Shown here: piece after piece, positions 19,801-26,887 of the stretch
Layout of the letters: every line of letters starts with the position of its first letter
Position numbering within the stretch: position 1 is the stretch's first letter
From: OLB6 sp964525565
Lineage (GTDB): Bacteria > Bacteroidota > Ignavibacteria > Kapaibacteriales > Kapaibacteriaceae
Length of the DNA stretch: 62,032 nucleotides
Assembly: GCA_964525565.1 (NCBI GenBank)
Contig: CAZGHI010000014.1
Span: 1-62,032 of the forward strand
Direction: 5' to 3'
Notes under the pieces: model-generated
What the model was told of the DNA's origin: nothing
Seen by the model: the letters and a program-made list of their open reading frames with translations, nothing else
The model's database searches: none
Translations under genes and position numbers: made by a program

Positions 19801-19855
19801 GGATGAGTATAATGCTGAGCACTGGCCGCCGAATTGTCAGGATAGACAGATTCAC
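16805..19855 (-). CDS. RND multidrug-type efflux pump (HAE1, AcrB-like)
   Basis: A 1016-residue inner-membrane proton/drug antiporter of the hydrophobe/amphiphile efflux-1 family. The N-terminus (SILTIRRPVLSIILILLGVVG) and FPDVDPPNITVTT are typical. The proton-relay Asp pair is in GLVVDDAIVVMENIFRRIE near residue 397, and the relay Lys is in LIGLITKNGILIVEFAN near 913. The two large periplasmic loops lie at about 40-330 and 560-850. It ends in an ATGA overlap with the TolC-type gene. An 82-bp gap separates it from the symporter gene upstream. Substrate is unknown. Confidence 0.92.
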   Translation of the reverse strand: MNLSILTIRRPVLSIILILLGVVGYLFLGVRQFPDVDPPNITVTTTYGGANADVIEAQVTEPLEESINGIAGIRSLTSQSSDGRSQITVEFELGVDLEQAANDVRDRVDRAKRNLPPDIDPPIVAKADANSRAILVMTVQSTSRTLGDLTAFGTNVLKERIQTIPGVGNVTIWGERKYAMRIVMDPDRLAAYNLTTADVQRILQEENVELPSGKLEGSSTELTVRTLGRLSTAEEFRNIVLKSVNGSIVRLSDVARVYLGAENERTLLKREGVPMIGLAISPQPGANQVQIAEEFYRRYEALKKFIPSDILLKIAFDDTRFVRAAVEEVQETVLIAFTLVVIIIFMFLRSWRATIIPVVAIPVSLVATFFVMWLAGFSINVLSLLGIVLATGLVVDDAIVVMENIFRRIESGEPSKEAAEKGASEIYFAIISTTITLVVVFIPIIFLPGLTGRLFREFGGVVAASVLVSAFVSLTLTPMMSSRLLHAHDMNGWLARVTEPFFVWLTRAYQQILQKVMEIPWLSAALMAISAAIIYFIGGSLPQELAPLEDRGLITANVTAPEGTTFDKMDVIMDSLQSRVARAVPEAQIILTVTSPVFFGGGNNNGFSRIILVPRSERNRSQMDIVAAITPMLRATTEARIVPIQEQTISTGMRPGLPVQYVLQASSLQDLREVLPQFMESAAANPVFSVTDVNLRFTKPEAVVRISRERARDLGISVADVAQVLQAALSGQRFGYFMRDGKQYQILADVERSKRSTPDHLRSLSVRTSAGTVIPLAGIVDIEERSSPPALFRTDRSVSATISAGLAEGKTIADGIAAMDSIANTILDERFSTSLSGSSRDFAESSSSLVWVFLLALVFVYLVLAAQFESFIDPFTIMLTVPLALAGGALALWITGDTLNIFSEIGAVTLIGLITKNGILIVEFANQKIESGSALMQAAIEAATTRFRPILMTSLATTLGALPIAMSLGASSESRVGLGVVVVGGMMYSTLLSLLVIPSLYVVLSKLKRHSGAVHQ

Positions 19856-19937
19856 GATTACTCTCTCTTACCTCTTCCTGTAAAACGATAGTTACCAACC
19901 GAATGGCACTCCGTGCCCGTAACCATGCGCGCAATGT

Positions 19938-21632
19938 TCATGCAACGCTCCTACGCGACAGATAGATATTGCGTAGAGCATGACAAAACCAAGCAATCCC
20001 TACAACTGCCAGTGATCCAATAACGTTCAGCCATAAAAAGCTTACTGCATCGGTAATCCAACAAGTAAATACCAAGACTTCCGCGGCAACTGTTGCAACG
20101 AAAACTGCTAATGCAGTAACCTTTCGAAGGAAAAACGCAACAAGAAAAATACCGAGAATAGGACCATAGAACAGACTTCCGAGTTCGTTGACAGCCTCGA
20201 TTAGCGACCCCATCGTGGTTGCCAGCATGCTTATAGCAACACAAAAAGCTCCCCACGCTAGAAAATGCCACCTGGCCCATTCTACGCGTACCGACGTTGG
20301 TGATGTACGTAAGAGAACCTTTTGAACATCAATCAAACTAGCGGTTGCAAGTGCATGAAATGCGGCTGAGATACTCCCCCACGATGCCATTATAACAATG
20401 GCAAATACAAGTCCAACAAGACCGGCCGGTAAATACGTTCGAACAAAGTAGAGCAAAACATAGTTAACATCTGAGTGTTCTGCTATTCCCTGTTTCTTTG
20501 CGATTTCCGTGAACTCATTTCTGATCTGTTTTTGCTGTGCCCTCGTTTCATGAAGTAACTGTATTGTTTCTTGTTTTGCTCGCCCGGTGTTTCGCGTTTC
20601 GTGCACCAGAGCAGTTGCAGCCTCGTGCAACTGATGTGAAGTTGTATTCCATTCATTCTGGAGGGTTAAGTAGCGAAGGGGCTCACGCTCACGAACGTGA
20701 TTGGCAACAGTTTGGTTAAAGAACAGCGGTGCCGGAATAAATGAGTACAGCGCTACTAGCAATGCTCCAAGAAGCAGAATGCCAAACTGCATTGGGATCT
20801 TTACGATGCCGTTTATTAACAGTCCACGTTTGCTCTCCGACTCATCCTTGCCAGCAATGAATCGTCCCACTTGGCTTTGATCTGTTCCAAAGTACGACAA
20901 AGCAAGGAAGCCCCCCCCGACGATGCCACTCAACAGATTGTACCGATCGTTGAGGTCTATCGTAGTGGTAATCACATTTAACACCCCGCTTTTACCGGCA
21001 ACAAGCAAGGCGTCGCTTAAGCCGAACCCCTCCGGTAAACTCATAACAACAAAAACACCGCATATCAGCATTACAACGATGATAATTCCGAACATCAGCG
21101 TCTGCGTATAGGCAACGGATCGTGCGCCTCCACGCAGGGTGTACACCATAAGCGCTCCGCCAACAACAACGTTTGTAAGGTAGATGTTCCAATCCAAAAT
21201 GGTGCTGATAACAATACTTGGTGCATAAATGCTAATACCGGTGCTCACACCGCGGGAAAGCAGAAAAAGCGTACTCGTTAGCACGCGCGTTTTTCTGTCA
21301 AAACGCTGTTCAAGGAATTCGTATGCAGTAAAAACATTTTGTCGTCGAAACACCGGAACGAATACAGCACAGATAACCACCATCGCGATTGGCAGCCCGA
21401 AATAGTACTGAACAAATCGCATTCCATCGGTGTATGCCTGACCAGGGGCAGTAAGAAATGTTATGGCACTTGCTTGTGTTGCCATGATGCCAAGCAACAC
21501 AACTGGCCACGATAAGGAACGGCCGGCACGTAAATAGGCTTCCGTTGAATGTTGCTGTCGGCCCCGATACAAGCCATAGATAATAACAGCAAGAAGCGTT
21601 GCTCCAAACACAATGGTATCCGATAGGCTCAT
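19938..21632 (-). CDS. Sodium:solute symporter (SSS family) with inserted coiled-coil loop
   Basis: A 564-residue inner-membrane SSS/SLC5-type symporter with about 13 membrane segments. Recognisable parts are TEAYLRAGRSLSWPVVLLG, MATQASAITFLTAPGQAYTDG and FVPVFRRQNVFTAYEFLEQRFD. About residues 305-375 hold an unusual hydrophilic, heptad-like insertion (HQLHEAATALVHETRN, then ETIQLLHETRAQQKQIRNEF) between membrane segments. ATG at 21632 overlaps the stop of a 36-residue membrane ORF as ATGA. Upstream lie the PIG-L deacetylase and DUF2911 genes, so it may import a deacetylated product. Substrate is not predictable from sequence. Confidence 0.88.
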   Translation of the reverse strand: MSLSDTIVFGATLLAVIIYGLYRGRQQHSTEAYLRAGRSLSWPVVLLGIMATQASAITFLTAPGQAYTDGMRFVQYYFGLPIAMVVICAVFVPVFRRQNVFTAYEFLEQRFDRKTRVLTSTLFLLSRGVSTGISIYAPSIVISTILDWNIYLTNVVVGGALMVYTLRGGARSVAYTQTLMFGIIIVVMLICGVFVVMSLPEGFGLSDALLVAGKSGVLNVITTTIDLNDRYNLLSGIVGGGFLALSYFGTDQSQVGRFIAGKDESESKRGLLINGIVKIPMQFGILLLGALLVALYSFIPAPLFFNQTVANHVREREPLRYLTLQNEWNTTSHQLHEAATALVHETRNTGRAKQETIQLLHETRAQQKQIRNEFTEIAKKQGIAEHSDVNYVLLYFVRTYLPAGLVGLVFAIVIMASWGSISAAFHALATASLIDVQKVLLRTSPTSVRVEWARWHFLAWGAFCVAISMLATTMGSLIEAVNELGSLFYGPILGIFLVAFFLRKVTALAVFVATVAAEVLVFTCWITDAVSFLWLNVIGSLAVVGIAWFCHALRNIYLSRRSVA

Positions 21633-21739
21633 CGGTATGCCTCAGTAAACAGCCAGTAGAGTACAATCTGAATTACCAGGAGGAGCAGCACCATAACGTA
21701 CCAGATTCTCCAACGTTTGTTCTTCTCCTTTGTTGTCAT
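21629..21739 (-). CDS. 36-residue single-pass membrane peptide between PIG-L and symporter genes
   Basis: The peptide has a basic N-terminus (MTTKEKNKRWRIWY), one hydrophobic helix (VMVLLLLVIQIVLYWLF) and a short tail TEAYR. Its ATG (21739) overlaps the stop of the PIG-L reading frame as ATGA, and its own TGA overlaps the ATG of the symporter as ATGA. Double coupling, the membrane helix and positive-inside topology argue that it is real despite its size. I do not know the family. An accessory subunit of the symporter is the likeliest role, by inference. Confidence 0.65.
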   Translation of the reverse strand: MTTKEKNKRWRIWYVMVLLLLVIQIVLYWLFTEAYR

Positions 21740-22267
21740 TGACCCAACGAGATCATGTTGCAGAGGAGTTTCAAACCACCTTCCACGCCGGCAGGTATCT
21801 GCCGAAAGAGCGAAAGCGCGCAATACACGTAGTGCCCCGATCCATATTGACTATACAATAATGAACCGTTTAATGGAGCTTCGCCGGTGTCCGACATCAT
21901 AAGAAGATCATCGTATCGTTGGTCAACAGCACCTGTAAAGTATAACCCCCGTTCCTGAATCCATCCATCGAAATCGCGCTGTGATATTCGGTTGGGTTTC
22001 TGAAAAAGTTGGTGGTGCTGGTTCACGCACTACAACGGTTGCATCTTCTTCGGTAACGCGGTTTCGTGTAAGATTAAAGGGCCATGGTCCGAGCAGCGTT
22101 GTAGCGAGGTCTTGCGTGGTATTGTACTGCATTACAAGCGTTCCTCCTGAATGCACATACGAAAGAAGTGCCGGCATAAGGTACTGCATGCTCTTTCGAA
22201 CATTCATAGCACGTACACCGATAACGATAGCCGGATAGCGTTGCAGGAAATCACTCAGCAAGGGAAC
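21736..22267 (-). pseudogene. C-terminal part of PIG-L deacetylase gene, frameshifted, up to an assembly gap
   Basis: Two minus-strand frames together encode the C-terminal glutamine-amidotransferase-like part of a long PIG-L protein. The first has FLQRYPAIVIGVRAMNVRK, YVHSGGTLVMQYNTTQ and REPAPPTF. The continuation FQKPNRISQRDFDGWIQERG ... GSLLYSQYGSGHYVYCALSLFRQIPAGV is in another frame. The switch falls at a run of five T (minus strand; about 22011-22015), so a one-base homopolymer indel is the simplest explanation. The stop at 21736-21738 overlaps the start of the 36-residue ORF. Probably a sequencing error rather than a true pseudogene. Confidence 0.7.
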
Positions 22268-22277
22268 NNNNNNNNNN
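22268..22277. other. Assembly gap (10 N) inside the PIG-L gene
   Basis: Ten N bases; the true length is unknown, so the reading frame across it cannot be judged. Confidence 0.95.
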
Positions 22278-22985
22278 GTCCGAAAGCTCATCCACCTGCA
22301 CTCCAATCTGCCGCAACGCTTCCGCAATTCCATCTCCGGCTCCCGCAATGTATCCAATGTGTTTTACGGAACACAGAACAGGTTCGGCTACAACGCGCAC
22401 CTGAGCAGGTACCGCGAATTGCAGCGTTGGCAGATGGTCGTAATTGATGATTTTAATGTGACGTTGATACGAACGGTTAGCCACAATGCATTCAATAGTA
22501 TAGGTTCGCGACTCAGCACGTATAGGCAACACAAGCAATGTATCCGTGCGCTCACGAAGTGAAACATTCGAAACACTTTCTATTATGCGGTTGCCCAGAA
22601 CAACACGAAGTGTTGCATTGTCTATTTTTTTATAAGCACGCAGCCGTATTTGAAGACGGGCTACTGTATCAGCGACATATAATGTTGGGGTAAGGGGCTC
22701 CACGCTTACCTCCGGCACGATGCGTAGTTCTTCTATCACATCGCCACGTAAAGGATCCAATCGTTTACTGCTTAAGGGAACGGAGAGAGCAATGGTGTCT
22801 TGTGCAACCACAATACGTACCACAACCTGCAGGGTTGGCGGTGTTACCGGAACATGGAGGAGTGAATTGTTTGGTAATTCGAATGCACTACCTGTAGTTG
22901 GCAATGCTAACCAGTAGGGTTCTGTAATAGGTGTATTCGATGGAATAACGATGTCGTGTTCTATCGAAACGAGTGAGTCATGCAC
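22278..22985 (-). CDS. Middle part of PIG-L deacetylase polypeptide (separate frame, runs into gap)
   Basis: This frame begins with GTG at 22985, overlapping the end of the PIG-L N-terminal frame in GTGCATGA, and runs into the N gap. It carries PITEPYWLALPTTGSAFELPNN and a beta-rich region (VRVVAEPVLCSVKHIGYIAGAGDGIAEALRQIG). This is the usual middle of long (about 800-residue) PIG-L family proteins from the FCB group, leading to the amidotransferase-like fold. Either an indel near 22985 split one gene, or the two parts are made as coupled separate proteins. I favour an indel because the domain order is uninterrupted. Confidence 0.65.
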
Positions 22986-24207
22986 GCACTGCTGATCGAG
23001 GTGGACGGTTCAACCACTGCACGGATTGAACCGTAATATTCTGATGTGAGCGCTGAATAAATCGTAGCCGTGATTTCAGTGCGGAACCGGGAACCACCAT
23101 TGATTCAGCTACTGTAGCATCCGCCGTGATGCCCATACAACTAATGATTGCTTTGTTCACCTCGGCCAGTTTTTGATCTCTCCAATACAGATCCTCAACA
23201 CTAAGAATGTTACGCCGAAGTTCTAACAATGCGGGAAGAGAACGATACGGCTGGGTAAAGGAATAAGCGTTGATGATGGTTTGCACAGCAGTGACAATGT
23301 CTGGACGTTGCACGCGTGTCCACGATGTGTCTATACCGTCGAATAGCGACGTAGAAAGGGGAGATCCTCTGAGTACAGCAAAGTACTCTGGCGCAGTTCC
23401 AGGGGTACTGGGAGTACCCGCTCCCTGACTTCGATGGATGCTTCTACTGATTCCCGCCAACTCGCCATACCCCATGCCAAGCAAGGGATCGTAATTGCCC
23501 ACTTCTAACCTGAACATGTCGTCAGTAACGGTACTGCGATTCCCAAACCTGAAAGCATTAAAGAGCAATCGTGCAGGAGACCACGGCTGAGTTCCTTTCA
23601 GTAAATCTTCCAGTCTCTTTTGATTCTGTGGCGAGAGACGTAGATCACCCCTACAATAATCAAAGGCTTTTTCGGTAAGGATTGCCGATGCGGCGTGCTG
23701 ACCATGGCCAGCAAGCGAATCCTTAGGGAACCTGCAGATGATCACATCCGGCCGAACATGGCGGATGATACGAACGATGTCTGCAATTAGCTGAACTTCG
23801 TCCCAATGCCTGAACGTTTCCTGCGCCGACTTCGAGAATCCGAAGTCAACTGCACGTGCAAAGTACTGCTCTGCTCCATCCAGCCGGCGTGCGGCAAGAA
23901 GTTCATGCGAACGGATAAGGCCGAGAGCTGCCCCCTGTTCTGGACCCAATATGTTCTGTCCGCCATCCCCCCGGGTTATCGACAGGTATGCTGTCCGAAC
24001 GTATCTGCCAGTGGCAAGCCACGAAAGCAGCCGTGTGTTTTCATCATCTGGATGTGCAGCAACATACAGTACACTCGTAAGCGATTGTAATCGCTTGAGC
24101 TGTGCATAAATGGCCGCAGAGGAACCGGGTGTGTGCTGCTGTGCGGGTGCATTTATCGCCAGCATTGCTGTTATCGCTACAGCACACAACCGGAGTGTCC
24201 AGTACAT
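22978..24207 (-). CDS. PIG-L (LmbE-like) family deacetylase, N-terminal catalytic part
   Basis: Exported metal-dependent N-deacetylase domain of the PIG-L/LmbE superfamily, which removes acetyl from N-acetylglucosaminyl compounds. ATG at 24207 begins a signal peptide (MYWTLRLCAVAITAML ... APAQ); a TTG at 24240 is an alternative that would overlap the DUF2911 gene. The zinc motif AHPDDE is at about 51-56, ITRGDGGQN near 77, and the second metal ligand region AGHGQHAAS near 165. The frame ends at 22978, but homologous sequence continues in another frame. It lies directly downstream of DUF2911 and upstream of the symporter genes. Confidence 0.85.
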   Translation of the reverse strand: MYWTLRLCAVAITAMLAINAPAQQHTPGSSAAIYAQLKRLQSLTSVLYVAAHPDDENTRLLSWLATGRYVRTAYLSITRGDGGQNILGPEQGAALGLIRSHELLAARRLDGAEQYFARAVDFGFSKSAQETFRHWDEVQLIADIVRIIRHVRPDVIICRFPKDSLAGHGQHAASAILTEKAFDYCRGDLRLSPQNQKRLEDLLKGTQPWSPARLLFNAFRFGNRSTVTDDMFRLEVGNYDPLLGMGYGELAGISRSIHRSQGAGTPSTPGTAPEYFAVLRGSPLSTSLFDGIDTSWTRVQRPDIVTAVQTIINAYSFTQPYRSLPALLELRRNILSVEDLYWRDQKLAEVNKAIISCMGITADATVAESMVVPGSALKSRLRFIQRSHQNITVQSVQWLNRPPRSAVRA

Positions 24208-24226
24208 CACAACGTAACGCCTACCT

Positions 24227-25060
24227 TTACAGCGAATCAATAAGGGCCTTGCTCAACTTCGCATACTCTGCCTCGCCGGGTGTTCCTTTGGCTACTTCCA
24301 TCGCCTTCTGTGCAGCCTCTCTTGCTGTTGTCTTGTCGCCAAGCTTTGCTGCAATGCGAGCCTTCAGTAAAAAATTCCAATATGCTTTCGGATTGGCTTC
24401 AAGTGCCTTACTGATATATACAAGTGCTTTGTCGAGATGCTGATTGGTTTCAAAGTAGTACGTAGCCGCTTGCTGGTACGGAATGCTCGGGTTGTTTACA
24501 GCTTTTTCGATGGATTTGTGAATACGTTCCTGGTTATTGGCAACAACCGGAACCACGATGCGGGTGCGTTCCCACTCAACCGTTATATCACACGACGAAA
24601 ACGTGATGTTTCCTATACTAATCGTAAACGTTTCTACCGGACTTGAAAGCGACTGAGGCTTCACCTTCATCCTCACCACGTCATCGCTGCTGGCATAGCC
24701 GTTCGTACCCCAACTACCGGTATTGGTGTTTATGATTACTTCCCATTCTTTTTCTCCCGGCACAGTATAGAATGAATAAGAGCCTGCCTTAACGGTGGTG
24801 CCCCCTATCACCACGTCTTCGCCAAATGTGATTTTCGTGGCAGCATTCGCACCAGTACGCCACACCTGACCATACGGCACAACGTCGCCAAAAATTTTGC
24901 GGCCTCGTATTGATGGTCTGCTATACGTGACCTCGATTCTAGACGTTGAGAAGTCTTGTGAAATCGTGGCCGACGGACTTAGCGCCGGCAACTTTAAATC
25001 CTGTGACCACAATGCACCAGTTAGTGAAAGCATACCATACATAAGCAACCATTTCTGCAT
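24227..25060 (-). CDS. Exported DUF2911 protein with C-terminal TPR-like helices
   Basis: Start at 25060 (MQKWLLMYGMLSLTGALWSQ) is chosen because AGGAG lies eight bases upstream and a signal peptide follows. Residues about 20-165 are the DUF2911 domain: SPSATISQDFSTSRIEVTYS, RPSIRGRKIFGDVVPYGQVW, RTGANAATKITF and the KAGSYSFYTVPGE turn. Residues about 190-270 form two TPR-like repeats (DKALVYISKALEANPKAYWN). The function of DUF2911 is not established. It starts 150 bp after the efflux adaptor stop and sits just before the PIG-L gene. Confidence 0.82.
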   Translation of the reverse strand: MQKWLLMYGMLSLTGALWSQDLKLPALSPSATISQDFSTSRIEVTYSRPSIRGRKIFGDVVPYGQVWRTGANAATKITFGEDVVIGGTTVKAGSYSFYTVPGEKEWEVIINTNTGSWGTNGYASSDDVVRMKVKPQSLSSPVETFTISIGNITFSSCDITVEWERTRIVVPVVANNQERIHKSIEKAVNNPSIPYQQAATYYFETNQHLDKALVYISKALEANPKAYWNFLLKARIAAKLGDKTTAREAAQKAMEVAKGTPGEAEYAKLSKALIDSL

Positions 25061-25210
25061 ACAAAAACTCCTAAGGAACATCATAAATGTGTCGCAACAT
25101 ACGAATTGACTTCATCATGCTTCTTCGCGAAGCGGACCGGCACACCAACTGCAGGTACCGGGAATACCTGAAGAATCGCTGGTAATGTTCGAGGCTATAC
25201 GACCAGGCAA

Positions 25211-26287
25211 TTACTGTGAAACCATAGCACGGACGGGGCTACCGTTCTTTAGTGCCAGTAAACCGGATGTTGCTATGGTATCGCCATCAACAAGGCCGGT
25301 GAGTACGTGAACCTTATCTGAGGTTCGGCTACCCAGAGTAACGGGTTGTTCTCTTGCCACGCCATTGTTTATCACATATACAGACGACCCCTTCATTCCC
25401 TGTTGCACCGATTCGGACGGAACAAGGAGTGCCCGGTCCAGCTTTGCAGTTCCCAACCGCACCTCAGCTACAGCACCCGCAGCAACGATGCCGGATGAAG
25501 ACTGCGGTTCAATAGCACACCGTACTCGCAGAGTACGTGTTTCGGACTCCATGGAGGGGTCCATTGCATAAACACGAGCGTTCAAAGTATCGGTACCAAG
25601 CCGATGCCGTATAACACACCGGAGAACTCCGCCAATGCGCACTGCCTGTGCATAGCGATCGGGAACGAAAACATCGAGTTTCAACCTGCGAAGGTCTGCC
25701 AGTTTAATAATTGGCGATTGTGTTGTGACCACGGCACCGGGGCTTACATCACGTACACCAACAGTACCGGAAAAGGGAGCTACAATTCTTGTCTTTTCCA
25801 ACGTTGCTTTGGCTTCGGCAATTTCAGCGCGTCGGACCATTAGTTGCGCCCGGGCGGCGTCCAGTTCCTGCGCACTTACGCCATCAATTTTTCTGAGGTT
25901 CTCCAGCCGTTCTAACTGAAGGCTATCCAAATGATACTGCGCCAGTATCTTTTGCAATCGCGCGCGAACATCAGCATTGTAAAGCGACGCAATGATCTGA
26001 CCACGCTGCACAACCGTACCCTCTTGCACGTAGATAGAATCAATTCGGCCCGAAACTTCTGAATAGATGGTAACTTCTTCGGAGGGCATCACCACGCCGG
26101 TTAGCATAAGCTCTTCCGCAAATTGCTCGGCGCGCACAATGGTAGCGCTTACCGACAGAGCTGCTGCCGGTGAACGCACTTGGGATCCACTGTTTTGGTG
26201 ATTGCTGCCCGTATTCATCAACACGAGCACAAGTATCGCAACTAGAGTTACAAGGCCTATGCTGATAAAGAGACGAAACTTCTTCAT
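25211..26287 (-). CDS. RND periplasmic adaptor (HlyD/MFP family)
   Basis: A 358-residue membrane-fusion protein that links an RND pump to a TolC channel. An N-terminal membrane anchor (LFISIGLVTLVAILVLVLM) is followed by a half-lipoyl motif (SEVSGRIDSIYVQEGTVVQRGQII, in parts), a helical hairpin at about 115-165, the second lipoyl half (RIVAPFSGTVGVRDVSPGAVV) and beta-barrel and membrane-proximal domains. It is the first gene of the minus-strand block and is separated from its presumed pump by four reading units. A 7-bp inverted repeat lies just upstream. Confidence 0.88.
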   Translation of the reverse strand: MKKFRLFISIGLVTLVAILVLVLMNTGSNHQNSGSQVRSPAAALSVSATIVRAEQFAEELMLTGVVMPSEEVTIYSEVSGRIDSIYVQEGTVVQRGQIIASLYNADVRARLQKILAQYHLDSLQLERLENLRKIDGVSAQELDAARAQLMVRRAEIAEAKATLEKTRIVAPFSGTVGVRDVSPGAVVTTQSPIIKLADLRRLKLDVFVPDRYAQAVRIGGVLRCVIRHRLGTDTLNARVYAMDPSMESETRTLRVRCAIEPQSSSGIVAAGAVAEVRLGTAKLDRALLVPSESVQQGMKGSSVYVINNGVAREQPVTLGSRTSDKVHVLTGLVDGDTIATSGLLALKNGSPVRAMVSQ

Positions 26288-26304
26288 ATGATGACGTTAG
26301 TTCC

Positions 26305-26325
26305 TGCGAAAGTATGATTTTCGCA
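26305..26325. promoter_or_regulatory. Candidate operator: TGCGAAA-N7-TTTCGCA
   Basis: A perfect 7-bp inverted repeat with 7-bp spacer lies 18 bp upstream of the efflux adaptor start (minus strand), in the divergent region shared with the HMA gene. Its minus-strand sequence contains TACTTTCG, one mismatch from the TAnnTTTG promoter element, so a bound repressor would block transcription of the efflux block. No regulator gene is nearby. Confidence 0.4.
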
Positions 26326-26418
26326 ACCGACGAAGATCAAGCACTGGAGTTGTAGTAGAATCGTCTTCGTTGTTTCTGCTGAAGCAGTCGTTATCACCCA
26401 CCGATGAAAGGCACCATA

Positions 26419-26742
26419 ATGAAAACAATTCTCGTAATGATGCTGGTTTCCGCTATTGCACTCGTAGCCGAGCAGACGCTTGTTGTCCCTGTTAGTGGCA
26501 ATTGTAATATGTGCAAGAAAAAAATCGAGAAGGCAGCTAATTCCGTTCCGGGCGTAACGAGCGCCGTGTGGAATCGAAAAGAAAAGAAGCTCACCGTGAC
26601 GTTCGACACAGAAAAAACTACAAAGGATTCCATTGTTCAGGCCGTGCTGAATGTTGGGTACGATGCTGACGGTAAGCAGGCACCGAACGACGCCTACAGC
26701 AAGTTACCCGATTGCTGTCGGTATCGTGATACAGAGCACTAA
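26419..26742 (+). CDS. Exported heavy-metal-associated (HMA) domain protein
   Basis: A 107-residue protein with a short signal peptide and one HMA ferredoxin-like fold. The metal site is GNCNMCKK (Cys 29 and 32), slightly altered from the usual GMTCxxC, followed by IEKAANSVPGVTSAVWN and ITV-type strands. The C-terminus has a further CC pair (LPDCCRYRD), common in FCB-group exported HMA proteins. Start 26419 is chosen over 26404 because AAAGG stands before it at proper spacing and the signal peptide starts there. A role in binding Cu or a similar metal in the periplasm is inferred. Divergent from the efflux adaptor. Confidence 0.82.
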   Translation: MKTILVMMLVSAIALVAEQTLVVPVSGNCNMCKKKIEKAANSVPGVTSAVWNRKEKKLTVTFDTEKTTKDSIVQAVLNVGYDADGKQAPNDAYSKLPDCCRYRDTEH

Positions 26743-26743
26743 G

Positions 26744-26813
26744 CTTACCCGACGCATCGTATTGTAGCATTTGTTTCCTGATGTAAGCGTCGTCAGGTAG
26801 CGGATGTCGGGTA
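26744..26813 (+). promoter_or_regulatory. Two mutually exclusive inverted repeats between HMA gene and gcvP
   Basis: TACCCGAC (26746-26753) can pair with GTCGGGTA (26806-26813), while the overlapping GCTTAC (26744-26749) can pair with GTAAGC (26783-26788). The two stems share their left arm and cannot form together. No U run follows, so a simple terminator is unlikely. It may be the 3' end structure of the HMA mRNA or a leader switch. Confidence 0.25.
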
Positions 26814-26823
26814 TGTTCAACGC

Positions 26824-26831
26824 TAATTTTG
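26824..26831 (+). promoter_or_regulatory. Candidate -7 promoter element (TAATTTTG) for gcvP
   Basis: Matches the TAnnTTTG consensus of Bacteroidota promoters and lies 57 bp before the gcvP start. No good -33 TTG element was found at the expected distance. Confidence 0.25.
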
Positions 26832-26887
26832 TGATTACGAAGTAACGACACAGCCCCTTATCACCCCTTGTTTACAAAACACTACCC

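Noticed and set aside
26743..26887. Glycine riboswitch upstream of gcvP
   Set aside because: Expected from biology, but the conserved aptamer core was not found; only generic stems are present.
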